A stretch of 8,370 nucleotides of DNA from Cytophagaceae bacterium (GCA_947459055.1 CANHCG010000057.1:1-8370), one strand, 5' to 3'. Shown: positions 1 through 7,706, counted from the stretch's first letter. Notes: a model not told the origin generated them from the sequence alone. A program made the numbers and translations.

Positions 1-2873
1 ATACTAGCACCTTCCTTTTGTTTGGCGATGGCAAATTCGACAATCAAAATGGCATTTTTACCCAATAATCCAATCAGCATGACTAAGGCAACTTGGGCAT
101 AAATATTATTTTGTAACCCGAAAAAATAAAGAAATGCGTAAGTTCCCATCGCACCCATAGGTAAAAAAAGGAGCACAGGAAAGGGAAGCAAAAAGGACTC
201 GTATTGGGCGGCCAACAATAAATACACAAATAATAAACAAATCGCGAAAATGAAGATGGCCTGATTTCCTGCTAAATCCTCTTCTCGGGTCATACCCGAC
301 CATTCCAATGTATATCCCCGAGGCAAACTTTTCAACGCCTCCGCCCGTATAATATCTAACACCGCTCCTGAACTAAATCCTGGGGCGGGTTCTCCATTGA
401 CCATGGCTGAAGTGAACATGTTGTACCGTGTAAATTGCTCTGGGCCATATACCCGTTTCATTTTCACAAATGAAGAATAAGGAACCATTTCGCCCGCTTT
501 GTTTTTGGCATAAAACTTTAACACATCATCTGGATGAGCCCGATAACGCGGATCCACCTGCACCATCACTTTGTACATTTGTCCGAAACGGATGAAGTTG
601 GTCGCATAAAAACTACCCAACAACGTTTGTAAATTATCCATCGCAGGCAGTACATTGACACCTTTTTGGGCTGCGGCTTCTTGATCTACCTCCAACATAT
701 ACTGTGGGAAACTCGGGTCGAAACTTGAGAAAGTATTCTGAATTTCAGGTACTGCATTGAGTTTTTTAGCGAAATCATTCGCCACTGAAGCTAATTTTTG
801 CAAATCCCCCGATCCACTTCGGTCCTGAATTCTGAATTCAAAACCGGAGGCATTTCCGAAACCCGGTACCGCTGGAGGTGGGAAAAATTGAATGCTTGCA
901 TCCTTAATTCCATTCGTCTTCGATCGAATAATTTCAGTTAATTCATCCACTGTTTCTTTGCGCTCTTCCCAAGGTTTCAAGGTGATGATTCCGGTTCCAT
1001 AGGAAGCGCCGGACCCATCGGTCAATAAACTAAATCCGGCAAGGGTTGAAAAAGACTCGATTGCATCCACCCCTTTGATCGATTTAAAAACCTGATCCAT
1101 TACCCCTTCCGTACGTTCCAAGGTCGCTCCAGCTGGTGTCGTGGCATTCACATATAGGGTCCCTTGATCTTCCGAAGGGATAAAACCACTCGGTACGATG
1201 CCAGATAAAACGACAGTTCCCCCCACAGACCCTAACAAAATCAGCCAAATAAGTACTCGCTTGCTGATCAAAGTCCCTACCCAGATTAGGTATTTTTGAG
1301 CGATTTGATCATAACGATGGTTAAAGGCATGGAAGAATTTTCCTAGCCAGTTCGTTTGATTATGTTCGGGTTTTTTCAATAACAACACGCAAAGTGCGGG
1401 CGTTAAGGTCAAAGCTGTCAAACCCGACAATGCGATAGAAATCGCCATCGTCACCGAAAATTGGCGGAAAAATACACCAATCGGCCCTGATAAAAAGGCA
1501 ACAGGAATAAACACCGCGCCCATCACCAAGGTAATCGCCAAAATAGCCCCTGTGATTTCATACATCGCTTCCTGGGTCGCTGCTAAAACAGGCATGTCTT
1601 TTTCCTCCATTTTGGCATGGACGGCCTCGACGACGACAATGGCATTATCGACCACAATACCGATTGCCAAAACCAAGGAGAACAAGGTCAATAAATTAAT
1701 AGAGAATCCGAAAGCCAGCATAAAGGTAAACGTACCCACCAACGAAACAGGTACCGCAATAATCGGCACCAAGGTCGCCCGCCAATCTTGTAAGAATATA
1801 AATACTACCAAAGCCACCAATAAAAAAGCCTCTAATAAGGTCTTAATCACCTCATGAATGGAAGCATCTAAGAAACGAGAAACGTCATAGGAAATCGTAA
1901 AACCCATGCCTGGAGGAAAGGTCGTCGTTTTCAATTCGGCCAAGCGTTTTTTCACATTCTCAATGACCTCGGCCGCATTGGAACCTGGCCGCTGCTTTAA
2001 CAAAATCGCGGCGGAGGGTCGGCCATTTTCTTTGGAAAGCACATCATAATCTAATGATCCAAATTCCACATCTGCCAAATCCTTCAAACGTAAGATCTGA
2101 CCCGTCTCCGTCGCTTTAATAACCAAATTTTCATATTCTGTTACCTGCGTGAACTTACCTGTGTAGCGCATGACGTATTGCAAGGCCTGGGGATGCTTGC
2201 CGGAACTTTCCCCAATTTTACCAGGGGCGGCCTCCACGTTTTGATTTCGTAAGGCCTGAATGACATCTTCGGCCGAAAGTTTATAGGCAAAAAGACGGTC
2301 AGGGTGTAACCAGATCCGCATGGCATATTCGCGTTGACCCATAATATCCGCAAACCCTACGCCATCGATTCGTTTTAATTCGGGAAGCACATTGATGTCC
2401 GCAAAATTGTAAATAAACTTCTCGTCGATGTCGGTATCCTCACTCAAAAGGTTTACGTATAGCAACATACTATTTACCTCTTTCTCGGTAATTACCCCCG
2501 CTTTGATGACCTCTTCTGGCAATTCATCGAGTACCGTTTGTACACGTGTTTGAACATTAACTGCGGCGACATCAGGATCTGTTCCTACTTGAAAATAGAC
2601 CTGGATAATACTCGTTCCGTCATTTCCGGAAACAGATGTCATATAGGTCATCCCAGCTACTCCGTTAATGGCCCTTTCGAGCGGCGTAACGACGGCTTTC
2701 GCGCACACTTCCGCATTCGCACCGGTGTATTTGGTGGTTACGGTTACGGCGGGGGGAACGATATCAGGGAATTGGGTAATGGGCAATTGCTTCATGGCAA
2801 TCACCCCTAAAATCACGATAAAGATCGATACGACGATCGATAATACCGGACGTGTGATGAATTGTTGGACCAT
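1..2873 (-). CDS. RND efflux pump, inner-membrane permease (HAE1/AcrB-like), C-terminus cut by window edge
   Basis: This is the proton-driven inner-membrane pump of a tripartite exporter for drugs or amphiphilic compounds. The frame is open from ATG at 2873 to the window edge and gives 957 residues. The family runs to about 1030-1070, so TM11, TM12 and the tail are missing. The start MVQQFITRPVLS matches the family N-terminus. TM1 spans about 10-28, the first porter domain about 30-335 (with TPLERAINGV), TM2-TM6 about 344-500, TM7 about 540-558, the second porter domain about 560-868 (PAGATLERT, YRAHPDDV), and TM8-TM10 about 873-945. The TM10 lysine of the proton relay is K939 in GLLGKNAILIVEF. 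The TM4 pair that reads Asp-Asp in E. coli AcrB reads D409-N410 here (GIVVDNAIVVVE). The gene begins 1 nt after the adaptor stop (TAACATG), so the two are surely coupled. Substrates cannot be read from the sequence. The family is certain. HAE1 rather than heavy-metal type is inferred from overall similarity to AcrB. Confidence 0.96.
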   Translation of the reverse strand, partial: MVQQFITRPVLSIVVSIFIVILGVIAMKQLPITQFPDIVPPAVTVTTKYTGANAEVCAKAVVTPLERAINGVAGMTYMTSVSGNDGTSIIQVYFQVGTDPDVAAVNVQTRVQTVLDELPEEVIKAGVITEKEVNSMLLYVNLLSEDTDIDEKFIYNFADINVLPELKRIDGVGFADIMGQREYAMRIWLHPDRLFAYKLSAEDVIQALRNQNVEAAPGKIGESSGKHPQALQYVMRYTGKFTQVTEYENLVIKATETGQILRLKDLADVEFGSLDYDVLSKENGRPSAAILLKQRPGSNAAEVIENVKKRLAELKTTTFPPGMGFTISYDVSRFLDASIHEVIKTLLEAFLLVALVVFIFLQDWRATLVPIIAVPVSLVGTFTFMLAFGFSINLLTLFSLVLAIGIVVDNAIVVVEAVHAKMEEKDMPVLAATQEAMYEITGAILAITLVMGAVFIPVAFLSGPIGVFFRQFSVTMAISIALSGLTALTLTPALCVLLLKKPEHNQTNWLGKFFHAFNHRYDQIAQKYLIWVGTLISKRVLIWLILLGSVGGTVVLSGIVPSGFIPSEDQGTLYVNATTPAGATLERTEGVMDQVFKSIKGVDAIESFSTLAGFSLLTDGSGASYGTGIITLKPWEERKETVDELTEIIRSKTNGIKDASIQFFPPPAVPGFGNASGFEFRIQDRSGSGDLQKLASVANDFAKKLNAVPEIQNTFSSFDPSFPQYMLEVDQEAAAQKGVNVLPAMDNLQTLLGSFYATNFIRFGQMYKVMVQVDPRYRAHPDDVLKFYAKNKAGEMVPYSSFVKMKRVYGPEQFTRYNMFTSAMVNGEPAPGFSSGAVLDIIRAEALKSLPRGYTLEWSGMTREEDLAGNQAIFIFAICLLFVYLLLAAQYESFLLPFPVLLFLPMGAMGTYAFLYFFGLQNNIYAQVALVMLIGLLGKNAILIVEFAIAKQKEGAS

Positions 2874-2874
2874 G

Positions 2875-3978
2875 TTACAGTGCTTTATACTCGTTAATTA
2901 ATTGGTTCATTGGTTTGAAGGTCGATTTGATTTGTTGACCTTGTTTCACGAGCTGAATTCCCTGGATGAGGATCGTATCTTTCGCAGAAAAACCAGATTT
3001 AACTAAATAAAAATGTGGAATCCGTAAATCCGGAACGATGCCCTTCATTTTGACAGCACCTGCAGCGTCTTTGACAAACACATAGCTTTTCTCTTGAATT
3101 TCAAAAACCGATTTTTGAGGTATCGCCCAGTAGCCAGATACCTTTTTAGGTAATTGTACTTTACCGGAGGCCCCGTGGCGTAAGAGTTTTTTGGGATTGG
3201 CGAAGCGTGCACGAAAGGCAATGTTTCCTGTATTCTTATCAAATTCCCCTTCTATTGTTTCTACCAAACCCTTTTCTGGGTATTTTTCCCCATTAGCTAA
3301 AACCAGCTCGACACTGGCCGATTTATTCACACCTCCCTGCTCACTAAAGGCAAGGTATTCTTGCTCAGAGACATTGAAATACGCATATACATTGTGGTTA
3401 TCAGACAGGGTTGTCAACAAGGTGCCTTCGTCCACCAAACTCCCTCGTTTAAATGGTAAACGATCCACAATTCCATCAAATGGTGCACGAATATTAGAAT
3501 GTTCCACTTTTAATTCGGCGGCGCGCACGTGGGCTTGCGCCTCTTCCCGTTTCGCCTTTAAACCATCGACTTTTGCGAGAGAAATGGCTAATTGGTTTTT
3601 GGAAATAACATTTTTGTCAACTAATAAGCGCGTATTGACTAGCGTTAATTCCTCTGCTTTTAATTCAGCAGATGCTTGACTTAATACAGCTTTGGCCCGG
3701 GCTAGATCGGCTAGGTATTCCTGGCTATTGATTGTAAAGACAATTTGTCCTTTTTGAACTTGCTTGCCTTCATCTACCCATATGCGGTCCAAATAGCCTT
3801 TGACCCGTGCGCGAATCTCGACATTTTGAACGGCATGGATATCCGCCACGAATTCTTGATGGATCGTGGTATCCAATGAAATGGGCGATGAAACTTCCAG
3901 CGTTTGCATGTCCACTGCTTCTTCTTTTTTAGCCGTACAAGCGGTTAAAAGAATCAATCCGAATAGGTATTTTTTCAT
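2875..3978 (-). CDS. RND efflux periplasmic adaptor (membrane fusion protein), lipoprotein
   Basis: This adaptor bridges the inner-membrane pump and an outer-membrane channel in the periplasm. Its 367 residues are a normal length for the AcrA/MexA family. Residues 1-14 form a lipoprotein signal with lipobox L-T-A-C, so C14 is the predicted acylated cysteine. The first lipoyl half follows at about 52-84 (RARVKGYLDRIWVDEG), then an alpha-helical hairpin at about 85-158 rich in Ala, Lys and Glu. The second lipoyl half is at about 159-192 (NIRAPFDGIVDRLP), with a beta-barrel at about 195-275 and a membrane-proximal domain at about 276-355. The ATG lies 6 nt after the stop of the upstream 84-residue gene, and the TAA lies 1 nt before the pump start. 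A GGAGGAAGG sequence (4002-3994) lies 15 nt upstream of the ATG, inside the previous gene and within a potential hairpin. The order adaptor then pump is the usual one. No channel gene is seen and it may lie beyond the left edge. Confidence 0.96.
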   Translation of the reverse strand: MKKYLFGLILLTACTAKKEEAVDMQTLEVSSPISLDTTIHQEFVADIHAVQNVEIRARVKGYLDRIWVDEGKQVQKGQIVFTINSQEYLADLARAKAVLSQASAELKAEELTLVNTRLLVDKNVISKNQLAISLAKVDGLKAKREEAQAHVRAAELKVEHSNIRAPFDGIVDRLPFKRGSLVDEGTLLTTLSDNHNVYAYFNVSEQEYLAFSEQGGVNKSASVELVLANGEKYPEKGLVETIEGEFDKNTGNIAFRARFANPKKLLRHGASGKVQLPKKVSGYWAIPQKSVFEIQEKSYVFVKDAAGAVKMKGIVPDLRIPHFYLVKSGFSAKDTILIQGIQLVKQGQQIKSTFKPMNQLINEYKAL

Positions 3979-3984
3979 TTCTAC

Positions 3985-4239
3985 TTAGTTTGGCCTTCCT
4001 CCATGTTGCTTGTAGGAAGGAGTTTTGGTTTTAAAAGTATCCACCCATTCGATATTGGGTTTGTATTCTTGGTACTTGGGGGTTTGATTGCTCGGCTTCT
4101 TTTCTTTTATTTCTACCTTTTTTTCAATCAATACATTATCTTTCAAATTCTTGTTTATCTGATTTTTGTAGTTTTTAGCTTGGCTATAGCCAGTGAAAAA
4201 CACACAGATAAACACATACGTAAATACGAATGTTTTCAT
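3985..4239 (-). CDS. small basic secreted protein, unknown function
   Basis: I do not recognise this 84-residue protein. Residues 1 to about 21 look like a Sec signal peptide: MK, then a hydrophobic core of Phe, Val, Tyr and Ile, then a likely cleavage near TGYSQA. The mature part of about 63 residues has roughly 14 Lys, 1 Arg, 5 Glu and 2 Asp, so it is clearly basic (about +8). It has no membrane segment and few hydrophobic residues, and it looks flexible; the tail is HGGRPN. The start is the first ATG of the frame, 77 nt after the preceding gene. The stop is only 6 nt before the adaptor ATG, which ties it to the exporter. The antisense frame is also open and hydrophobic, but only because AAA-rich codons read as TTT in reverse. 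A periplasmic accessory to the exporter is possible but unproven. A non-functional reading frame cannot be fully excluded. Confidence 0.68.
   Translation of the reverse strand: MKTFVFTYVFICVFFTGYSQAKNYKNQINKNLKDNVLIEKKVEIKEKKPSNQTPKYQEYKPNIEWVDTFKTKTPSYKQHGGRPN
3994..4020 (-). promoter_or_regulatory. hairpin enclosing a GGAGGAAGG sequence ahead of the adaptor gene
   Basis: On the mRNA strand, CCTTCCT (4020-4014) pairs perfectly over 7 bp with AGGAAGG (4000-3994) across a 13-nt loop. The 3' arm is most of GGAGGAAGG (4002-3994), a strong match to the anti-Shine-Dalgarno sequence, 15 nt before the adaptor ATG. The element lies within the last codons of the 84-residue gene. A ribosome reaching that gene's stop (3987-3985) would melt it. 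The pairing is directly visible. A role in translational coupling is inferred, and the spacing is longer than the usual 5-10 nt. Confidence 0.35.
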
Positions 4240-4252
4240 AACAATTAATTTT

Positions 4253-4272
4253 CTATGCTTTTCAAGGCATAG
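4253..4272 (-). repeat. short inverted repeat in the 5' leader of the small basic protein gene
   Basis: CTATGC (4253-4258) and GCATAG (4267-4272) form a perfect 6-bp inverted repeat with an 8-nt loop. It ends 13 nt before the ATG at 4239, in the 77-nt spacer that is the only sizeable gap in the minus-strand gene run. No T-tract follows on either strand, so it is not a convincing intrinsic terminator. It could be a leader hairpin or a binding site, or chance. The rest of the spacer (4240-4317) is AT-rich and holds no exact TAnnTTTG box on the minus strand. Confidence 0.3.
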
Positions 4273-4317
4273 TTGACAAGAAGATTTTATGATTTTGTTT
4301 CAATAAGGCACGCGTAG

Positions 4318-4620
4318 TTACGCCATGCGGGGAGGGGGACTCACTAGCTCTAAGAGCACTTGTAATTCAGCCTCATTTCGGTCGGGAAATGAGTTCTTAT
4401 TTGATATTTCAATAAGCAATTTAGGTACTAGGTTTACCAAGGAAGCGTGATTCAACCAGTCTTCCGTTGAGCCTTCTTCTTCCATCGAATCCTCCATTTC
4501 AATATCATTTAGACTAGATATCTCCACTTTTTCCTTCAAAACATCAAAGGCATAGGAAATACCATCCTTCGTTAAAAGGCAGACAAACAACAAGGAATAA
4601 ATTAATATCGCTCTACACAT
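4318..4620 (-). CDS. small acidic secreted or membrane-anchored protein, unknown function
   Basis: I do not recognise this 100-residue protein. Residues 1 to about 23 are hydrophobic (RAILIYSLLFVCLL) and end in GISYA before AFD, so a signal peptide or single anchor is likely. The part after residue 23 holds about 12 Glu and 5 Asp against 4 Lys and 2 Arg, so it is strongly acidic (about -11). An acidic cluster sits at about 40-54 (EMEDSMEEEGSTED). It is followed by a Leu/Val-rich, probably helical stretch (HASLVNLVPKLLIEIS) and a tail with three prolines (VSPPPRMA). The ATG at 4620 lies 1 nt after the stop of the DUF4834-like gene (TAACATG), so it is probably translated by coupling. No strong ribosome binding site is present; GAAGAAG lies upstream at the end of the preceding gene. 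The tight junction and signal-like N-terminus support a real gene. Confidence 0.7.
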   Translation of the reverse strand: MCRAILIYSLLFVCLLTKDGISYAFDVLKEKVEISSLNDIEMEDSMEEEGSTEDWLNHASLVNLVPKLLIEISNKNSFPDRNEAELQVLLELVSPPPRMA

Positions 4621-4621
4621 G

Positions 4622-4873
4622 TTAGTCTTTTACTTCTTCATAGGGAACATAATCACCCCCGATGTCATCCGTTTTAGGTTTCGTTTTTGGCGGCACATAA
4701 TCCACATCGATTGTCCCTTCTTTCCGAGCACGCGCAGCGGCTTGTTTGGCTCGAATATCGTTCTCGGACATTTTCTTATGCACTTGGGTAATCACAAAAG
4801 CCTTCATCAAAAACCGAATCAACGGCATGATTACATAGATAAAAACCAAAATAATGGCAATTAACTTCAGCAT
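4622..4873 (-). CDS. DUF4834-like small membrane protein
   Basis: This 83-residue protein has one N-terminal membrane segment (about 4-22, LIAIILVFIYVIMPLIRFL). A basic, Ala-rich, probably helical stretch follows (about 31-52, KKMSENDIRAKQAAARARK), then a polar tail ending GGDYVPYEEVKD. A membrane helix, charged linker and a tail of G-(D/E)-Y-V-x-(Y/F)-E-E-(V/I) type is the pattern I associate with DUF4834 proteins of Bacteroidota, whose function is unknown to me. The D-Y-V-P motif occurs twice, at 58-61 and 74-77. The ATG is 1 nt after the carB stop (TAATATG) and the stop is 1 nt before the next gene, so it is embedded in the carB transcript. It probably sits in the inner membrane with the tail in the cytoplasm, because positive charges follow the helix. 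The family call rests on pattern memory, not a search. Confidence 0.75.
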   Translation of the reverse strand: MLKLIAIILVFIYVIMPLIRFLMKAFVITQVHKKMSENDIRAKQAAARARKEGTIDVDYVPPKTKPKTDDIGGDYVPYEEVKD

Positions 4874-4874
4874 A

Positions 4875-7706
4875 TTATCGACTCAAATATAAATTTCGTT
4901 CCCCGTATACTTTACGGAAGAAATCATCTTGCAAATTATCAATAAAATAAATCGCCTCACCCGTCGACTTCATCTCTGGCCCTAATTCCATATTCACATT
5001 TGGGAATTTCGAGAAAGAGAACACCGGAATTTTAATCGCAAATCCCTTCTTCACCGGTTGGAAATTAAAGTCTTTCACTTTTTTGTCGCCCAACATCACC
5101 TTCGTCGCATAATTCACATACGGCTCTTGGTACGCCTTGCAAATAAATGGTACCGTTCGCGAAGCCCTTGGATTCGCTTCGATGATATACACCACCTCAT
5201 TCTTCACGGCAAATTGTATGTTCAACAATCCTTTGGTCTTTAAGGCCACCGCAATTTTCCGCGTGTGATCCTCAATTTGCTTCATCACGTTTTCTGATAA
5301 ATCAAAGGGAGGTAAAACAGAATGTGAATCACCCGAGTGAATTCCCGCCGGCTCGATGTGCTCCATCATCCCGATGATATACACGTCTTCCCCATCACAA
5401 ATCGCATCAGCTTCCGCTTCAATCGCATTTTCTAAGAAATGATCCAATAAGATTTTATTACCTGGAATATCTCTGAGAATATCGACAACATGTTGTTCTA
5501 ATTCTTGTTCATTAATCACAATCTTCATCGATTGACCTCCTAGCACATAGGAAGGGCGAACCAATAAGGGATAGCCCAATTCTCGGCCCAAAGACACCGC
5601 ATTATCCGCATCCTCACATACCCCAAACTTCGGATATGGAATTCCCAAATCCTTTAACAAACTCGAAAACGCTCCCCGATCTTCCGCCAAATCCAAGGCC
5701 TCATACGAAGTACCTAAAATCTTAATGCCATATTTCGACAGTTTTTCGGCTAATTTCAAGGCCGTTTGACCACCCAATTGGACAATCACCCCCTCCGGTT
5801 TTTCATGCTGTATGATGTCATAAACATGCTCCCAGAACACGGGCTCAAAATATAATTTATCTGCAATATCAAAATCCGTCGAAACAGTCTCTGGATTTGA
5901 GTTAATCATAATCGTCTCATAGCCCGCTTCTTTCGCTGCTAATACCCCATGCACACAAGAATAATCAAACTCAATCCCTTGCCCAATCCGGTTTGGACCT
6001 GAACCTAAGACCACTACTTTTTTCTTTGGCGTCACTACGGATTCATTATCCAAGAATTCAGACCCTACTTGGCCAAAAGTCGAATAATAATAAGGTGTCT
6101 TCGCCTCAAATTCCGCGGCACAGGTATCTACACATTTGTAAATTCGCTTAATACCCTCCGCATTTCGTTTGTCGTATACTTCGGATTCTAGGCAACGTAA
6201 GGTATGTGCAATTTGGCGATCCGCAAATCCTTTATGCTTGGCCTCTTCCAATAAATCTTTTGGAATGTTTGCCAACGAATATTTCTCCATTTCCTTTTCC
6301 ACCCGCACTAAATCCTCGATTTGGTTCAAAAACCATTTATCAATCTTCGTTGCATGCTGAATCGTCTTAAACGAAATGCCCATTTTAAAAGCATCGTAGA
6401 TATGAAACAAACGATTCCAAGATGGATTCGCCAAAGAATGCATAATCGCGTCTTGATCACGCAATTCTTTGCCATCCGCGCCCATACCATTTCGCTTGAT
6501 TTCCAAGGATTGACACGCTTTTTGCAAGGCTTCTTGGAAATTCCGACCAATCCCCATCGTTTCACCTACAGATTTCATTTGTAATCCCAAGGTACGATCG
6601 GCGCCTTTGAATTTATCAAAATTCCAACGAGGCACTTTCACAATCACATAATCCAAAGCCGGCTCGAAATAAGCCGATGTGGTTCCCGTAATCGCATTAG
6701 TTAATTCATCTAAATTATACCCTATCGACATTTTTGCGGCAATCTTGGCAATCGGATATCCCGTGGCTTTCGAAGCTAAGGCCGAAGAACGCGAAACCCG
6801 AGGATTAACCTCAATCGCAATGATCTCATCCGTTTCGGGATTCAAAGAAAACTGCACATTACAGCCACCCGAAAACTTCCCAATCGCATTCATCATCTTG
6901 ATGGCCATGTCACGCATGCGCTGATAAATCGTATCCGGTAAGGTCATCGCAGGCGCTACCGTAATCGAATCTCCAGTATGAATACCCATCGGGTCAAAAT
7001 TCTCAATCGAGCAAATGATAATCACATTGCCCAAATTATCCCGCAATAATTCCAACTCATATTCCTTCCAACCCATGATCGATTGCTCTACCAACACCTC
7101 ATGCGTAGGCGAAGCATGCAAACCCTTATTCAGGGCCGCATCAAAATCTTTGGGATCATTCACAAATCCACCTCCTGTACCGCCCAAGGTAAATGAGGGA
7201 CGAATCACTAAGGGGAATCCTGTTTCTTGGGCAATTTCCTTTCCTTCCAGAAAAGAGCGAGCCGTCCGACCTTTACAAACCCCCACGCCGATTTCCAACA
7301 TTTTCAAGCGGAATTTCTCCCGATCTTCCGTCGTCTCAATCGCCTTAATATCTACCCCTATAATCTTCACCCCATATTTCTGCCAAACTCCGGCCGCATC
7401 ACAATCGATTGCTAAATTAAGAGCCGTTTGACCACCCATCGTTGGCAATACCGCATCAATTTTGTGCCGCTCTAAAATGTAAATAATAGAGGCTTTATCT
7501 AAGGGTTTCAAATACACATGATCCGCATTCATCGGATCCGTCATGATGGTGGCCGGGTTTGAATTAATCAAGATTACCTCGATACCCTCCTCTCGCAAGG
7601 AACGGGCAGCTTGGGAACCCGCATAATCAAACTCACACGCTTGACCAATCACAATGGGACCAGAACCAATAATCAGGACGGATTTAATCGAAGAATCTTT
7701 AGGCAC
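4875..7706 (-). CDS. carB: carbamoyl-phosphate synthase large subunit, lacking the C-terminal regulatory domain
   Basis: CarB makes carbamoyl phosphate from bicarbonate, two ATP and ammonia channelled from CarA, in the cytoplasm, for pyrimidine and arginine synthesis. CarA is not in the window. It has 943 residues against about 1073 in E. coli. The carboxyphosphate ATP-grasp half is about 1-400, with R129, R169, E215, E299 and N301 at the same numbers as in E. coli. The middle oligomerisation part is about 401-555. The carbamoyl-phosphate half is about 560-935, with R677, R717, E843 and N845. The chain ends just after LGPEMKSTGEAIYF, so the MGS-like domain that binds ornithine and UMP in E. 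coli is absent. I recall similarly short CarB proteins in other Bacteroidota, so this is probably natural. The start is GTG: MPKDSSIKSVLIIG aligns with E. coli MPKRTDIKSILILG, and the frame upstream reaches a stop with no ATG. No Shine-Dalgarno sequence is seen. Confidence 0.97.
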   Translation of the reverse strand: MPKDSSIKSVLIIGSGPIVIGQACEFDYAGSQAARSLREEGIEVILINSNPATIMTDPMNADHVYLKPLDKASIIYILERHKIDAVLPTMGGQTALNLAIDCDAAGVWQKYGVKIIGVDIKAIETTEDREKFRLKMLEIGVGVCKGRTARSFLEGKEIAQETGFPLVIRPSFTLGGTGGGFVNDPKDFDAALNKGLHASPTHEVLVEQSIMGWKEYELELLRDNLGNVIIICSIENFDPMGIHTGDSITVAPAMTLPDTIYQRMRDMAIKMMNAIGKFSGGCNVQFSLNPETDEIIAIEVNPRVSRSSALASKATGYPIAKIAAKMSIGYNLDELTNAITGTTSAYFEPALDYVIVKVPRWNFDKFKGADRTLGLQMKSVGETMGIGRNFQEALQKACQSLEIKRNGMGADGKELRDQDAIMHSLANPSWNRLFHIYDAFKMGISFKTIQHATKIDKWFLNQIEDLVRVEKEMEKYSLANIPKDLLEEAKHKGFADRQIAHTLRCLESEVYDKRNAEGIKRIYKCVDTCAAEFEAKTPYYYSTFGQVGSEFLDNESVVTPKKKVVVLGSGPNRIGQGIEFDYSCVHGVLAAKEAGYETIMINSNPETVSTDFDIADKLYFEPVFWEHVYDIIQHEKPEGVIVQLGGQTALKLAEKLSKYGIKILGTSYEALDLAEDRGAFSSLLKDLGIPYPKFGVCEDADNAVSLGRELGYPLLVRPSYVLGGQSMKIVINEQELEQHVVDILRDIPGNKILLDHFLENAIEAEADAICDGEDVYIIGMMEHIEPAGIHSGDSHSVLPPFDLSENVMKQIEDHTRKIAVALKTKGLLNIQFAVKNEVVYIIEANPRASRTVPFICKAYQEPYVNYATKVMLGDKKVKDFNFQPVKKGFAIKIPVFSFSKFPNVNMELGPEMKSTGEAIYFIDNLQDDFFRKVYGERNLYLSR

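Noticed and set aside
2538..2810. Gly-rich + strand frame opposite the pump N-terminus
   Set aside because: It lies opposite the conserved porter domain of the pump and matches no family I know; a shadow frame.
3191..3679. 162-codon open frame on the + strand inside the adaptor gene
   Set aside because: It is antisense to a full-length, domain-complete adaptor and has no recognisable protein features; a shadow frame.
4003..4248. Hydrophobic 81-codon + strand frame that could be a membrane protein
   Set aside because: Its Phe/Leu richness is the reverse reading of the Lys-rich 84-residue gene on the minus strand, which has a signal peptide and sits 6 nt from the adaptor gene.
4253..4272. Intrinsic terminator between the two small secreted protein genes
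   Set aside because: The stem is only 6 bp with moderate GC, and no T-tract follows on either strand.
4273..4293. Sigma70-like promoter on the + strand (TTGACA and TATGAT)
   Set aside because: The two boxes are only 9 nt apart, no + strand gene follows, and Bacteroidota promoters use different boxes.
7015..7431. 138-codon open frame on the + strand inside carB
   Set aside because: Antisense to the highly conserved carboxyphosphate domain of CarB; no independent support.
4875..7706. carB as a truncated pseudogene
   Set aside because: All checked catalytic residues are present, the end falls exactly at a domain boundary, and the downstream gene is coupled; short CarB forms are, as I recall, usual in part of the Bacteroidota.
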